DNA of 64,000 bases from Bacteroidaceae bacterium (GTDB taxonomy: Bacteria; Bacteroidota; Bacteroidia; Bacteroidales; Bacteroidaceae), in NCBI GenBank assembly GCA_030843315.1, contig JAUUPT010000005.1, positions 26,230-90,229 on the forward strand, given 5' to 3'. The notes below the pieces were generated by a model. That model did no database searches. It worked only from the letters and a program-made list of their open reading frames with translations, and was not told where the DNA came from. The number at the start of each line of letters is the position of its first letter. Position 1 is the stretch's first letter. Below, piece by piece: positions 8,611-17,948 of this stretch. Position numbers and translations under genes: made by a program.

Positions 8611-9879
8611 TTACTGTTTTTTTGAGATTAATAAAAGTTGATAATTCGCTTTCACGGCCACCTTCACCTCACGCATCTTTGTGGCCAGATATTGTGAACC
8701 GCCGCTAAGCACGCCCCTTGTCACGTCCATGACGAGTTGTTGCGAGGCACTGCGGGCGAACGAGATGCTTGTCCCGAAACTGCCCCCGATATTGGCGGCG
8801 GCTTCCTTCATGGCGGTACGCTCTGCGGTATTCGGAACGAAAAGTCCGGCCTGCCCGTCCATGTCGTATGCCGCCAGTTCCACCGGCAGGATATTGCCGC
8901 CGCTCTCGATGGAATTTACCGTGACTGCCATCCGCTGCCCCTCGATACGCACCGTTCCGTATAGCGGAGTATTGGCCGGTACAAGCACGCCGCCCACTTG
9001 CAGCGGCTCCAGCAGCCGGAACTTCAGCCATGCCCCGGTACTCACCGTCTGGTCTTCGGCCACGCAGGCACGTATCGTATTGGCTCCGGCAAGCTGTCCG
9101 CCGCCTACCGCAGTGGCAAAACCGTAATTGCGGGGTATCGTGTCAAGTGGCGGAGGTGCGGCCAGTGACGAAACCACATTCTCCGTGGCACGTCCGGCGG
9201 CTATGGCGGCAGGATTGCCGGATGAACCGCCCGCAGGCAGTATGTTCTTCACCTGCCCGCCCGTCTGTCCGGGGAAATAGCGTGCCGCCATCTCATACGA
9301 CTTCTCCATCAGTTCCAGCGGGTCTTGTCCCTTGCGTTCACGTTCCAGCTTTTCGTTAAGCTCTTTCACCTGCCGTTCCAGTTCGTCCACCCGCGGACTT
9401 TCTTTCGGCTCCTGATAGAACGAGGTGATTTGCCTTGAAATCCGCTTCTGTTTCTCTCTGGACTCCCGGATAGCATCCGGTTTCGGTGCATCTTCTTCCG
9501 GTTTCAGCCCGTCCGGCGTGTCCGGTGCCAGATAGTCACCCGCCACGTCCTGCAAGGTTCTCACCTTTTCCTGCCTGCGCTTTTTCATCTCTTCCAGTTC
9601 GTAAGCCTTCTGTTTGTCGGCCATCGTTTCGGGCGCGATAGCGTCGGGTATGGTGGTGTTGATGCCCGCTGTCCCTTCCACCGTGGCAGCCGCGTCCGGT
9701 TTGAAAAGAAACCAGATGAACCCGGCACACAGCAGGGAGAGGAACGCCACCACACCATAAAATTTCAGTTTTCCGGCGGCTTTTCCGTCCGCTTTCTTTT
9801 CGGATGCAGGCTCCGCTTTCTGCGTTGCCTTTTCCTTTTCTTTCTCTTCTTTCTTATCGGATTGTGTCATTGGATACAT
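8611..9879 (-). CDS. traM: conjugative transposon protein TraM (VirB10-like)
   Basis: The protein is about 422 residues long from the start at 9879 (MYPMTQSDKK); a start at 9870 is equally possible. A Lys/Glu-rich cytoplasmic segment is followed by one transmembrane helix (about residues 38-58, FYGVVAFLSLLCAGFIWFLF), a coiled-coil region near residues 160-190 (ERQVKELNEKLERERK), and a C-terminal periplasmic beta domain. This is the TraM/DUF3714 architecture, analogous to VirB10, which spans the envelope and links the inner and outer membrane complexes. It overlaps traL (stop at 9854), indicating translational coupling. Confidence 0.9.
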   Translation of the reverse strand: MYPMTQSDKKEEKEKEKATQKAEPASEKKADGKAAGKLKFYGVVAFLSLLCAGFIWFLFKPDAAATVEGTAGINTTIPDAIAPETMADKQKAYELEEMKKRRQEKVRTLQDVAGDYLAPDTPDGLKPEEDAPKPDAIRESREKQKRISRQITSFYQEPKESPRVDELERQVKELNEKLERERKGQDPLELMEKSYEMAARYFPGQTGGQVKNILPAGGSSGNPAAIAAGRATENVVSSLAAPPPLDTIPRNYGFATAVGGGQLAGANTIRACVAEDQTVSTGAWLKFRLLEPLQVGGVLVPANTPLYGTVRIEGQRMAVTVNSIESGGNILPVELAAYDMDGQAGLFVPNTAERTAMKEAAANIGGSFGTSISFARSASQQLVMDVTRGVLSGGSQYLATKMREVKVAVKANYQLLLISKKQ

Positions 9880-10144
9880 TGTTTTTGAATGGTTGGATAC
9901 TGTCCGCTTCAGGGAGCGCAATCCTTTGGAGATGCCGCACCTCAATCGGAAATTTGTCTGTCCCGCAGAAACCGCCCACGATGTAGGCAAGGTCGATGGC
10001 GGCGAAGAGTCCGAGCAGGTAAAGGATGATAATCCTCTGCTGCCGGTAGCTCAACCGTTGCCAGCGTCTGCGGAGTTTCGCTATATGGCGGTCTTTCCCC
10101 GTTCTGAACGAGTGGAAGACCTTTTTTATTCCGTTATCTTTCAT
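9854..10144 (-). CDS. traL: conjugative transposon protein TraL
   Basis: The 96-residue protein has a basic N-terminus (HIAKLRRRWQRLSYRQQR), then one transmembrane helix (IIILYLLGLFAAIDLAYIVGG) and a short periplasmic tail. This matches DUF3989/TraL in size and topology. Its start overlaps the last codons of traK and its end overlaps the start of traM. Trp is encoded as TGG and the stop is TAA. Confidence 0.85.
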   Translation of the reverse strand: MKDNGIKKVFHSFRTGKDRHIAKLRRRWQRLSYRQQRIIILYLLGLFAAIDLAYIVGGFCGTDKFPIEVRHLQRIALPEADSIQPFKNNVSNDTIR

Positions 10145-10757
10145 ACTGTCCGATGTCCTTGTTCTCGATGATTGTAAAACTCTCTATCAGGAATCCCTGT
10201 GGATTGTTGTCGCTCCGGGTCACATTCCTCAGACGGCAGGTGGTGACAAGCGACCTTTCGGTAACGCTGCTCGAACGGATGATGTGCTGCCGGCAATAGG
10301 TCTTCATCCCGTATGGATAGCTGTTGAAGTCTCCCCGGATACTGTCCACCGTCAGGGTCTGCGAGATATTTCCCGCTATCATCCGGTTGAAATACCCTTT
10401 CTCCTGCAAGTTCCGGTAATAACCGATGGCGCTTTCATCCGAGAGGTAAAGGGCGCGCTGCACATTGCTTTCAATGGCGCTTTTGTCGGGGGACAAGGTG
10501 AAGAACAGTTCGTGGAAACGCCTGATATGCTCCCTCGCTTCCACGGGACGGTTCTGCTGCACGTCCTGCGAGAGTGCGAGCATCAGTGACTTCCCGCTGT
10601 CCAGTACATAGATTTTCTGCCGCTGCGCTTCCGCAAACTCGTATGCCTTTCAGGTGGCGAAGACCGTTACCAGTGCGCATACTCCCAGGAATACCATTCC
10701 GAACAGCCGCAGCTGCCGGAACGATGTCTCGATGTTTTTTAATGATTTAAATTCCAT
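10134..10757 (-). CDS. traK: conjugative transposon protein TraK (VirB8-like), with one in-frame TGA
   Basis: The 207-codon frame starts at 10757 (MEFKSLKNIETSFRQLRLFG), with a transmembrane helix at about residues 18-36 and then a VirB8-like periplasmic domain (VQQNRPVEAREHIRRFHELF). Codon 36 (10650-10652) is TGA in the context FAT-TGA-KAYEFAEAQ, a place where a Trp at the end of the membrane helix fits the family. The frame continues unbroken on both sides with full conservation and ends with TAA. Under the standard code the gene would stop after 35 residues, or restart at an internal Met. TraK is thought to be an inner membrane scaffold of the mating channel. Confidence 0.85.
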
Positions 10758-10785
10758 GTTTTTTCTGTTTTTTAATATGATACGT

Positions 10786-11799
10786 TTAAAACATTTTCTT
10801 GATGCGTCCGGCTACTGATCCGCCGACGGCACCGCCGACTGCCGCAGCACCGTTCCCGGCCATCTTCCCGGCACCGTTGGCCTTCTGCCCGTAAGCTCCC
10901 GCACCGCCGGCCTGAATGATCCACGAGGAAACCGTCGGCACGCAGAAATAACCGATGATACCGATTATCATGAATATGCAATATACACTGTTCGATGCGT
11001 CCGGTATGAATGTCGGGTCCTGCATCTGCTTGATGTCCTGCTGCAACATCAGTATCTGTATGCGTGAGAGAATAGCCCCGAACAGGTCACCCACCGGTAG
11101 CCATAAGTAAATGCAGATATAGCGTGACAGCCATGTGGTGAGCGTACTTTGGAATCCGTCATAGACGGCCAGCGCAAAGGAAATCGGCCCCAGTATGGAC
11201 AGGACAATCAGGAAGAAAGTTCTCAGCGTGTCTATCAGCAGCGAGGCCGCCTGGAAGAACAGTTCCAGCAGTTCCCGGAACCATTGCCGCACTTTCTCTC
11301 CCATGTCATACACCGCTTTCTGCCCGTACATGTTTATCATCGTGTCCATGTCACCCAACGACCAGCCGAGTTCGTCTATCTTCTTGTCAAACTCCTCGTC
11401 GCTTACCAGAAAGGCTTTTGCCGGGTCACGCAGCATCGCCTCCCGTTCCAGTTCGTCCTTCTCTTCCTGATACTTCTTCATGTCGAAAGTCTGCTGTTCG
11501 ACCAGTGAGGAAGTCGCACTGCATACGGGGGAAAGTATCCCGTTGATTGTACCCAATACAATGGTGGGGAAGAACATGATGCAAAGTCCCAGCACGAACG
11601 GCCTGAAAAGCGGGAACACGTCTATCTCCTCCGCCCTTGCAAGGGACTGCCAGACCCGGTACGCCACGTAGAACAGGGCACCGATACCGGCCACACCTTT
11701 CGCCACACTGGCCATATCCTCGCACAGCGGCATCATTTCATCGTAAAGCGAACGCAGCAACTCATGCAGGTTCGTCCAGTCTATTGATAGTAATACCAT
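10786..11799 (-). CDS. traJ: conjugative transposon protein TraJ (VirB6-like membrane protein)
   Basis: The 337-residue polytopic membrane protein begins MVLLSIDWTNLHELLRSLYD, as TraJ of Bacteroidetes ICEs does. Hydrophobic segments occur around residues 30-75, 90-110, 205-235 and 270-300, and the C-terminus is Gly/Ala-rich. It corresponds functionally to VirB6, a channel component of the inner membrane. All seven or so Trp codons are TGG, in contrast to the neighbouring traK. It ends with TAA, and traK follows after 28 bases. Confidence 0.9.
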   Translation of the reverse strand: MVLLSIDWTNLHELLRSLYDEMMPLCEDMASVAKGVAGIGALFYVAYRVWQSLARAEEIDVFPLFRPFVLGLCIMFFPTIVLGTINGILSPVCSATSSLVEQQTFDMKKYQEEKDELEREAMLRDPAKAFLVSDEEFDKKIDELGWSLGDMDTMINMYGQKAVYDMGEKVRQWFRELLELFFQAASLLIDTLRTFFLIVLSILGPISFALAVYDGFQSTLTTWLSRYICIYLWLPVGDLFGAILSRIQILMLQQDIKQMQDPTFIPDASNSVYCIFMIIGIIGYFCVPTVSSWIIQAGGAGAYGQKANGAGKMAGNGAAAVGGAVGGSVAGRIKKMF

Positions 11800-11828
11800 A
11801 GTTTATCCGTTTCTTTAATGATGAATGA

Positions 11829-12458
11829 TTACCAGTAACGCTGGTCGTGTGTACCGTACAAGGCAAGCACCCGCTGCGAGTCTCCCTTCTTCTTGCTGCG
11901 CAGGTACGATATTCCGATATTCTTTCGGGTATAGTACCATGTCAGGTTCTTGTATTCCAGCACTTCGCCGTATATCCGGTTGATGATGTCCAGCCGTTCC
12001 TTGTCGGTCATCGAAAGCCCGGTAGCCGTGGTCACTTCCTTCAAATCCAGCAACAGGTTGCTGCTTTCTTCAAGCAGCCGGTTGTACCCGAATGCCATGG
12101 CCGAGAGTTCCTCCACGGTGAAATTCGGGTCGCCCATCATCGTATTGAAATTGGTCACGTAAATGTCGCTGATGTCACCTACCAATAAGATGGTCTGTTG
12201 GACTTTACGGGCGCCTTTTACAAGGTCATGCACTGACTTCAGCGCATCATAATAACGCTTTCCCTGCTCATAAATCTTTACCGTTTCCTTGAAATTATTA
12301 ATCATATTTTCAGCGGTAGAGGAGGTTTCTATGATTTCATTGGCGGAGTTTACGATGCTTTGCGCAAAGTTGCTGGGATCAAAAACCGCCCACTGTGCTT
12401 TGCTTGTCACCGAAAGGGAGAGCAATGCCATGAACAGAATCATTATTCTCTTTTTCAT
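11829..12458 (-). CDS. traI: conjugative transposon protein TraI (periplasmic)
   Basis: The start at 12458 gives a 209-residue protein with a signal peptide (MKKRIMILFMALLSLSVTSKAQ) and a helical periplasmic body. This contains the conserved pattern NFAQSIVNSANEIIETSSTAE and, near the end, LTWYYTRKNIGISYLRSKKK. A longer frame to 12605 overlaps DUF3876 and is not real. The position between traJ and traG-DUF3876 is as in related elements. The role, possibly VirB5-like, is inferred. It ends in Trp (TGG) and TAA. Confidence 0.85.
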   Translation of the reverse strand: MKKRIMILFMALLSLSVTSKAQWAVFDPSNFAQSIVNSANEIIETSSTAENMINNFKETVKIYEQGKRYYDALKSVHDLVKGARKVQQTILLVGDISDIYVTNFNTMMGDPNFTVEELSAMAFGYNRLLEESSNLLLDLKEVTTATGLSMTDKERLDIINRIYGEVLEYKNLTWYYTRKNIGISYLRSKKKGDSQRVLALYGTHDQRYW

Positions 12459-12462
12459 ACGT

Positions 12463-12870
12463 CTATCTCCTTTCTTTAGTAAGTAAATACCGGCTGTCGT
12501 CATCACGGGCAAACAGCCCGTAACTGCCGAACAGCAATACCTCACTTCCGCTGAAATACCCGATACATCCGGCATCCTTGTTCCCGTGCAGGAAAAGGTC
12601 GTCACCTCTGCGAAGCGGGATATTGATTTCGGTATAACTCGTTTCTCCGGCGAACAGCGTGGCCTTGTATCCCTTGAATCCGTCCGTCACATGGTTGGAC
12701 TTGCGGATAGTCAGCGTAGAGCCGCCTTCCTTGTTCATTCAGTGGCCGCAGATGCGGTCATGTTCCAGTTCCTTCTTCATTTCCCCAATCAGGTTCAACA
12801 GATCCAGATTGGTCAGGGTTGCGTCTCCGAGTGCTTCCCTGCATTGGCTTAATAAATCTTTCTTGCTCAT
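12463..12870 (-). CDS. DUF3876 protein, with one in-frame TGA
   Basis: The 135-codon frame starts at 12870 (MSKKDLLSQCREALGDATL) and ends with TAG at 12463, 4 bases before traI. Residues 1-43 are helical. Then comes codon 44 (12739-12741), a TGA in the context RICGH-TGA-MNKEGGSTLTIRK, followed by a beta-rich domain. The G-x-W-x-N pattern at this point makes Trp the natural residue. Translation from the internal Met right after the TGA would give only the beta domain. DUF3876 proteins are conserved in Bacteroidetes tra operons and have no known function. Confidence 0.8.
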
Positions 12871-12891
12871 TGTCTTTATGGATTAAAATGG

Positions 12892-15396
12892 TTACTTTTT
12901 TTCCTGCCGCTTGCTTTCGGCAAGTTGTTTGATAGCTAACTCTATGTTTCCCCCCAGCTTTTCAGCAAGGCGGGTAAGTTCCAGTTTTTCAGTCTCTTCG
13001 GTGGTGTAGCACAAATATTCCTCGCCCGAAACTTCTGTCGCATATACCGCGCTTTGCGTACCGCCAAGCCCTATCCAGACCTCCTTATAAAGCCGGTTCG
13101 CCGCATTGGCAAGATTGATCGAGAGTATCTGGCTACGTTCCTTGTCCGTCAGGCCGAGCAGGTTCTGTATCTGGTCGAATTTATTCTGGTATTTCCGCTG
13201 GTCGAGCAATATCTTGCAGTCCGAGTTGTTGATAATCGTCTCTTTCACAACGGGGGAAGAGATGATGTCATCCACTTCCTGCGTCACCACAACCGCCTCT
13301 CCGTAAAACTTTCTGACCGTCTTAAACAAATATTTTATATAAGAAGCCATACCTTCCTTGGCGATTGCCTTTCATGCTTCCTCAATCAATATCATCTTGC
13401 GGATACCCTGCAAACGTCTCATTTTATTAATGAACGTCTCCATGATGATAATCGTGACCACCGGAAAAAGGATGGGATTATCTTTCACTACATCCAACTC
13501 GAATACGATAAACCGTTTGTTAAGTAAATCAAGTTCCTTGTCCGAGTTCAGCAGATAGCCGTATTCACCGTTCTTGTAATAGGGTTCCAGTACGTTCAGA
13601 AAACCGTCCACGTCAAAGTCCTTCTCCCGCACATTCTTGTCAGCCAGCACCTTGCGGTAGTCCTTCTTCACAAAGTCATAGAACGAGTTGAAGTTCGGTT
13701 TTATCTTCCGGTTCTTCTTTATCTTCTCGATATACAGGCTGACCGCATTCGAGAGTGCCACCTCTTCCGAGCGTCGTGGCGGTTCGTCCTCCCTTTTCCA
13801 AAGAGTGAGTATCAAGGTCTTGATGCTGTCCCGTTTCTCGATGTCATACTGGTAATCCTCCGTGAAAAACGGATTGAAAGAAATCGGATCATCTTCCTTG
13901 TATGTAAAATAAATCCCGTCGTCCCCTCCGGTCTTCTGGTGTATTAGGTCACAGAGTCCCTTGTACGAATTACCGGTATCCACCAATAGGATATGGGTTC
14001 CTTGTTCCCAGTACTGTCTCACAAGATGGTTGGTAAAGAAACTCTTTCCGCTGCCGCTGGGGCCGAGTATGAACTTGTTTCTGTTAGTCACTACCCCTTT
14101 CTTCATGGGCAAGTCCGATATGTCGAGGAATACGGGTTTTCCCGTCAGCCTGTCCACCATGCGGATACCGAAGGGAGAGAGCGAGTTCCGGTAACACGTT
14201 TCAGCCGTAAAGAAGCAGAGCGCCTGCCCGGTGAAGGTGTAGAATGTTTCTTCAGAGGGGAAGTCCGCCTCGTTTCCCGGTATGCCAGCCCAATAGACGG
14301 CAGGCAAGTCGGTCGTGTTGTGATGCGGAGTGCATTCCATCAATGCCAGTGCGCTGCCCACATCGTTTTTCACCCGACGTAATTCCTCTCCGTTTTCCGC
14401 CCATGCGATGACGTTGCAATGGCAGCGTATAGATTGCAGCCCGTTGCTATGCGCTTCATTCAGGTATTCGTCCAGCCACTCCTTGTTGATCTGGTTACTG
14501 CGGCTGTACCGTGAAAGCGACTGCATGTTCTTTGCCGCCTTCTCGAAACGGGAAAGGTTCTCGTTACTGTCATCTATGAATATCCACTGGTTGTAGATAT
14601 GGTCGCAGGGCAGCATCACGCCCACGGGGGCGGCATGGCTCAGGCGGCAGTCCGAGCGGTCGGTCGAGAGGCGTTCGTACCGCCCGTCCGTCCTCACTTT
14701 ACCCGGAAGGTCGTCGAGGTCGGAGAGCGTATGCAGGCAGAGCCGCTTGTCACCGATACGCATTTCATCCGGGTTCAGCTGCATGTCCTGCAACATGCGG
14801 CTTCCGTCTGCCGACAATGTGAGGTACCGCTCGATAATGCCCGGTTCGCTTTCCGTTCCCGTAATCTCTTCCGTAGTCAGACGTTCCAGCTTTACCAGCC
14901 CGCTGTCATTAACGATACTTTCAAACTGTCCGACCGCTTCCATGAAACGCTCCACCGTTTCCTTGTCCCTGATTTCCTTCGGCACCAGAAAACCACGGCA
15001 GAGCGTGTTCCAGTTGCTTTGCTGCCGGGAGCGTTCTTTGGTGGTCTTGGTAAGGAACAGGTAGCAGGTGTGGTGCAGGTAGGGCCGTTCGTTGAAATGC
15101 CGCTCGAAACTGCGGGAGAGGAAACTCAGTTCGTCCCTCCGGATGTCAGGCTCGTATTTCTCCGTGATAAAAATATCCTGCTTGTGCAGGATTGAATAGT
15201 TCGGCAATACCTTGATTGCCTTCGCTCATGTGGCGTGCATCGCCTCATATTCTGCGGATGATACCGAAAATACTTCCGGCAGTGTGACCCGGAAAGCGAC
15301 CGTGATGTCGGCGTCCTTGCTGACGATACAGCCATGTTCCACCGCCATGATGGGAAACTTGCTTTCCAGTGTGGATGCTTTTAATATACTTCTCAT
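12892..15396 (-). CDS. traG: TraG-family conjugation ATPase (VirB4-like), with two in-frame TGA codons
   Basis: The 834-codon frame (stop TAA) encodes the VirB4-like ATPase that energises pilus and channel assembly. The N-terminal domain (VEHGCIVSKDADITVAFRVT) is followed by the helical middle and a P-loop ATPase domain with Walker A LGPSGSGKSFF (about residue 445) and Walker B RKMILIEEA (about residue 670). Codon 57 (15226-15228) is TGA in EAMHAT-TGA-AKAIKVLPNY. Codon 675 (13372-13374) is TGA in LIEEA-TGA-KAIAKEGMASY. Both are conserved Trp positions as I know the family; the second follows the Walker B glutamates directly. Eight other Trp codons are TGG. There is no frameshift anywhere in 2.5 kb. 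Under the standard code no active enzyme could be made. Confidence 0.9.
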
Positions 15397-15401
15397 ATAA
15401 T

Positions 15402-15722
15402 TTACGATTGTTGTTTGTTAATCAGACGTGTGATACGTTTTCGTGAGAGGATTCTCCGGGGATGCTGCCGGGCCGCAAACAGTTTCATCAGCCCGTGGCT
15501 GCCGTATTTGCGGTTCAGCGTGAAGGTCAGCCATACCAGTATGGTAGCCGCTGACACCCCGAAGCCGATGCAGATTCACTGGCCCACGCCTGCCATATAC
15601 AGGATGACGAACATCACGAATACGGCAAGCAGGCCGGCAGCAAAAATAAACAGGTATTGTGCCCTCAGGCCTTTAAACTCAACTTCACGGCCCACACCTT
15701 TATTTATTTCAAAATCAGCCAT
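15402..15722 (-). CDS. traF: conjugative transposon protein TraF (DUF4133), with one in-frame TGA
   Basis: The 106-codon frame starts MADFEINKGVGREVEFKGL and has two membrane helices (about residues 22-45 and 50-68). Codon 49 (15576-15578) is TGA in MAGVGQ-TGA-ICIGFGVSAA, between the helices, where Trp fits an interfacial position. TraF/DUF4133 is the VirB3-like partner of TraG and ends 5 bases before the traG start. The stop is TAA. Read conventionally, it would be a 48-residue fragment lacking the second helix. Confidence 0.85.
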
Positions 15723-15745
15723 AAGTTACTGTCTTTCCTACGTTT

Positions 15746-16045
15746 TTAGAGGAAGAATGACCTCAGGATGGTGGCGGCGACTATTAGAAAAATACAGGCT
15801 CCAAACCACGAGCTTGCCGTTTTACTTGTATCGGGGTCGCCCGAACTGAACTTCTGATAGACCTTAACCCCGCCAACGAGTCCGATTACTGCTCCTACGG
15901 CGTATATCAATTTTGTGCCGGGGTCGAAGTACGATGTTACCATCTGGGTAGCCTCCGTAATACCTGCCTGCCCGTTTCCCTGGGCCATTGCCGCACTTGC
16001 TGCCGCAACAGCGGCCAGCATCATAATCATTTTTTTCTTTTTCAT
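15746..16045 (-). CDS. traE: conjugative transposon protein TraE (DUF4134)
   Basis: The 99-residue protein starts at 16045 (MKKKKMIMMLAAVAAASA). It has a signal-like first helix and two further hydrophobic segments (about residues 43-60 and 78-98). This is the DUF4134/TraE pattern, similar to VirB2-like pilin precursors. It is the first gene after the long structured leader and precedes traF by 23 bases. Trp is TGG, stop is TAA. Confidence 0.9.
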   Translation of the reverse strand: MKKKKMIMMLAAVAAASAAMAQGNGQAGITEATQMVTSYFDPGTKLIYAVGAVIGLVGGVKVYQKFSSGDPDTSKTASSWFGACIFLIVAATILRSFFL

Positions 16046-16151
16046 TAATTCCGTGATTTTAAGTGAATAAAAAGCCACGGACTGCCCCCTTTCACTATCC
16101 CCATAAGGCAGCCCGCAGCCGCTTTATGGTTTACTGGTTCAGGGGGGAAGT

Positions 16152-16482
16152 TCCGGCTGGAAATCAGCCGGAGTCATAATATGCCATTCGCATCGTTATT
16201 GGATTTAGTGGTGAAACATGGGTCTTAACTCTCTCTTGAAAAGGGGATGCGAATCATCCCGAATCGTAATAGCCTTTTGTCATAGCCATTCTATTTTATA
16301 AGTAAGTTACTTTAAGGAATTGTCTCTTCCCGGTGGAAATGTCCCCTTATCAGGCGGGAACATCAATTTATCATCCCGAATCGAAATAAGTCATATACAT
16401 GCTTTGTCGGTTTATTCAGTCATTCATACCATAGCGACTCTCTCTTTACAGTGATACGGGCTATCAACCCGTATCAAAATAA
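16152..16482 (-). repeat. four degenerate hairpin-plus-motif units in the traE leader
   Basis: The 470-base gap between traE (start 16045) and the DUF4122 gene (end 16516) holds four related units. On the + strand each shows the pattern ATCAnCCsGnaTCgnAATA: positions 16163-16181, 16253-16271, 16370-16388 and 16464-16482. Each overlaps or follows an inverted repeat: TCCGGCTG/CAGCCGGA (16152-16172), GGGATG/CATCCC (16244-16260), TTCCCG/CGGGAA (16327-16360) and GATACGGG/CCCGTATC (16453-16475). Spacing is about 90-117 bases. They would be transcribed into the 5' leader of the traE-traO mRNA. Either RNA regulatory hairpins or repressor sites are possible. Confidence 0.65.
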
Positions 16483-16515
16483 CCTCTTGCCATCGTTACC
16501 TCCTTCTTTAATCGG

Positions 16516-17448
16516 TTAATTACTGTCTGGAACAGCCTCATTCAAATGTTCGGCTTCATCCAGAAATTTGCTGATACGGCTGTCGCTGCCATTGATACTT
16601 TCCAGTATCGAGCGTTCAATCTGCGTATCCTTTATATGGTGGATAGCCCTCAAAAGGGCCAGCCGTTTGTTCGTGGGAATCTCCTTGCCGTTGCACAAGT
16701 CAATAATCAGGTCAATCTCTTCCGGCCCTATGCCGGTTGCGCCACCCTGATAATCATCACGGGCACAGTTCAAATCTTCCAGTTCCTCATTCAGTTCGTC
16801 CGTATCCACGTCGTCACTGTTTCCAGTCCGTTCCTCATTATCCTCAAGCCTGCCGGAACTGTCGGCCCCGGAAGCCCGCCACTCTTCCACACGCTTGTCC
16901 CGGAACAGTTCCGGTATGCGTTCCGGCGGCACTTGTGCTGCCTTTTGTGACGCTGTTTCCTCGTTTCCGTCAGCAAATGTAGAGGCATTTTCCTTACCCG
17001 CAATAGCTCCGGAACCGGTGGCGTTTATTGGCGGCTGTTGGCGTGTGCCGTAGCTTTTCGTAACGACAAGGTTGTCCGTTTCAGGCTGTTTTTGGGATGG
17101 CTTTTCCATATTCCTGCCTTCTGCCTTTTCCTTGACTTCCGCCTTTTCTTTGTCCTTCACTTCCGTTTTCACAGCCGGTATGTCCCTCTTTTCAGCTTCG
17201 CGCACTACCGGAATCTCTTTCTTTTCCGTTTTCCCTTTCGTGCGTTTGCGTCCTTTCTTCTGTATCTCTTTCACCGGGTCGAACCATCCGGCAACGCCCC
17301 GCAGCGCTTTCGCCATGCGGCGGCGTGCCTTCCCGAAGCAAATCTCGCCAAGCTGTCCTCTGAAAAGGAACTTGTCCATGAACAGATAGGCGAACAGCAG
17401 CCAGAACAGAACGATTCCGGCTTCATAGTAACCTGATTGTATATCCAT
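16516..17448 (-). CDS. traD: DUF4122-like / TraD-type conjugative transposon protein
   Basis: The 310-residue protein has one N-terminal hydrophobic segment (about residues 8-28, GIVLFWLLFAYLFMDKFLF). A long basic/acidic low-complexity region with KEKAEVKEKAEG-like repeats (about 65-130) follows, then an acidic C-terminal domain (about 210-305). This matches the DUF4122 proteins that sit between DUF3408 and traE in related elements. It ends with TAA. It carries one copy of the TGGCGGnnnTTGGCG motif inside its coding sequence (17029-17043). The function in transfer is unknown. Confidence 0.75.
   Translation of the reverse strand: MDIQSGYYEAGIVLFWLLFAYLFMDKFLFRGQLGEICFGKARRRMAKALRGVAGWFDPVKEIQKKGRKRTKGKTEKKEIPVVREAEKRDIPAVKTEVKDKEKAEVKEKAEGRNMEKPSQKQPETDNLVVTKSYGTRQQPPINATGSGAIAGKENASTFADGNEETASQKAAQVPPERIPELFRDKRVEEWRASGADSSGRLEDNEERTGNSDDVDTDELNEELEDLNCARDDYQGGATGIGPEEIDLIIDLCNGKEIPTNKRLALLRAIHHIKDTQIERSILESINGSDSRISKFLDEAEHLNEAVPDSN
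17029..17043 (+). repeat. TGGCGGnnnTTGGCG motif, copy 1
   Basis: TGGCGG-CTG-TTGGCG, preceded by TTTAT, lies inside the DUF4122 gene. Including the preceding five bases, it matches the copy at 19216-19235 in all but one base. Confidence 0.5.
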
Positions 17449-17451
17449 AAT

Positions 17452-17946
17452 CTAAAATATTTTGTTATAACTCTTTTGAAGGTAGGTCTTCACCTCTTCC
17501 GAATGCTTCTCGAAATGTTCCTTCAACACATTATCGATATAGTTGCCGACCGTCAGCTGCCGTTTTCCCGCTATCCCGACAATAACCGATATTTTCTGGT
17601 GCAGTTCCTTGTCGATATATACCCCCTGTCTGCCTTCGCATTTATAGGGTGTGAGAAATTTACGGATGAAATCGGCCAGTGCCGTGCGTATCGTTTTCGG
17701 TGACGGCTTTTCCGCAATCACTTCCGAAAAACCGGTATCATCCGTAGCGGAAACGCCTTTCACTGTTTCGTTCACACGGTCATCCGCTCTTCCCTTTTCA
17801 CCGGATAAGGCGGTTTCCCTATTTTCGCCACTCTCTCCGGTCACAGAAGATGCCGGAGATAAGGAAGGCTCCGGAGGAACGCCGGCCATCAGGCTGCGCA
17901 AGTACGCTTCATCCACCGGATTTTGTCCGCTTGTTTTCTTCGCCAT
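17452..17946 (-). CDS. DUF3408 protein (TraB/TraC-type), possible DNA-binding partner of TraA
   Basis: The 164-residue protein has a disordered Ser/Glu/Thr-rich N-terminus (to about residue 85), then a compact domain with EGRQGVYIDKELHQKISVIV and GNYIDNVLKEHFEKHSEEV. This has the form of a ribbon-helix-helix-like segment seen in DUF3408. It begins 2 bases after the traA stop, so it is translationally linked to the ParA-like protein. The pairing of a ParA ATPase with a small DNA-binding protein suggests a partition or DNA-positioning role (inference). It ends with TAG. Confidence 0.75.
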   Translation of the reverse strand: MAKKTSGQNPVDEAYLRSLMAGVPPEPSLSPASSVTGESGENRETALSGEKGRADDRVNETVKGVSATDDTGFSEVIAEKPSPKTIRTALADFIRKFLTPYKCEGRQGVYIDKELHQKISVIVGIAGKRQLTVGNYIDNVLKEHFEKHSEEVKTYLQKSYNKIF

Positions 17947-17948
17947 GA

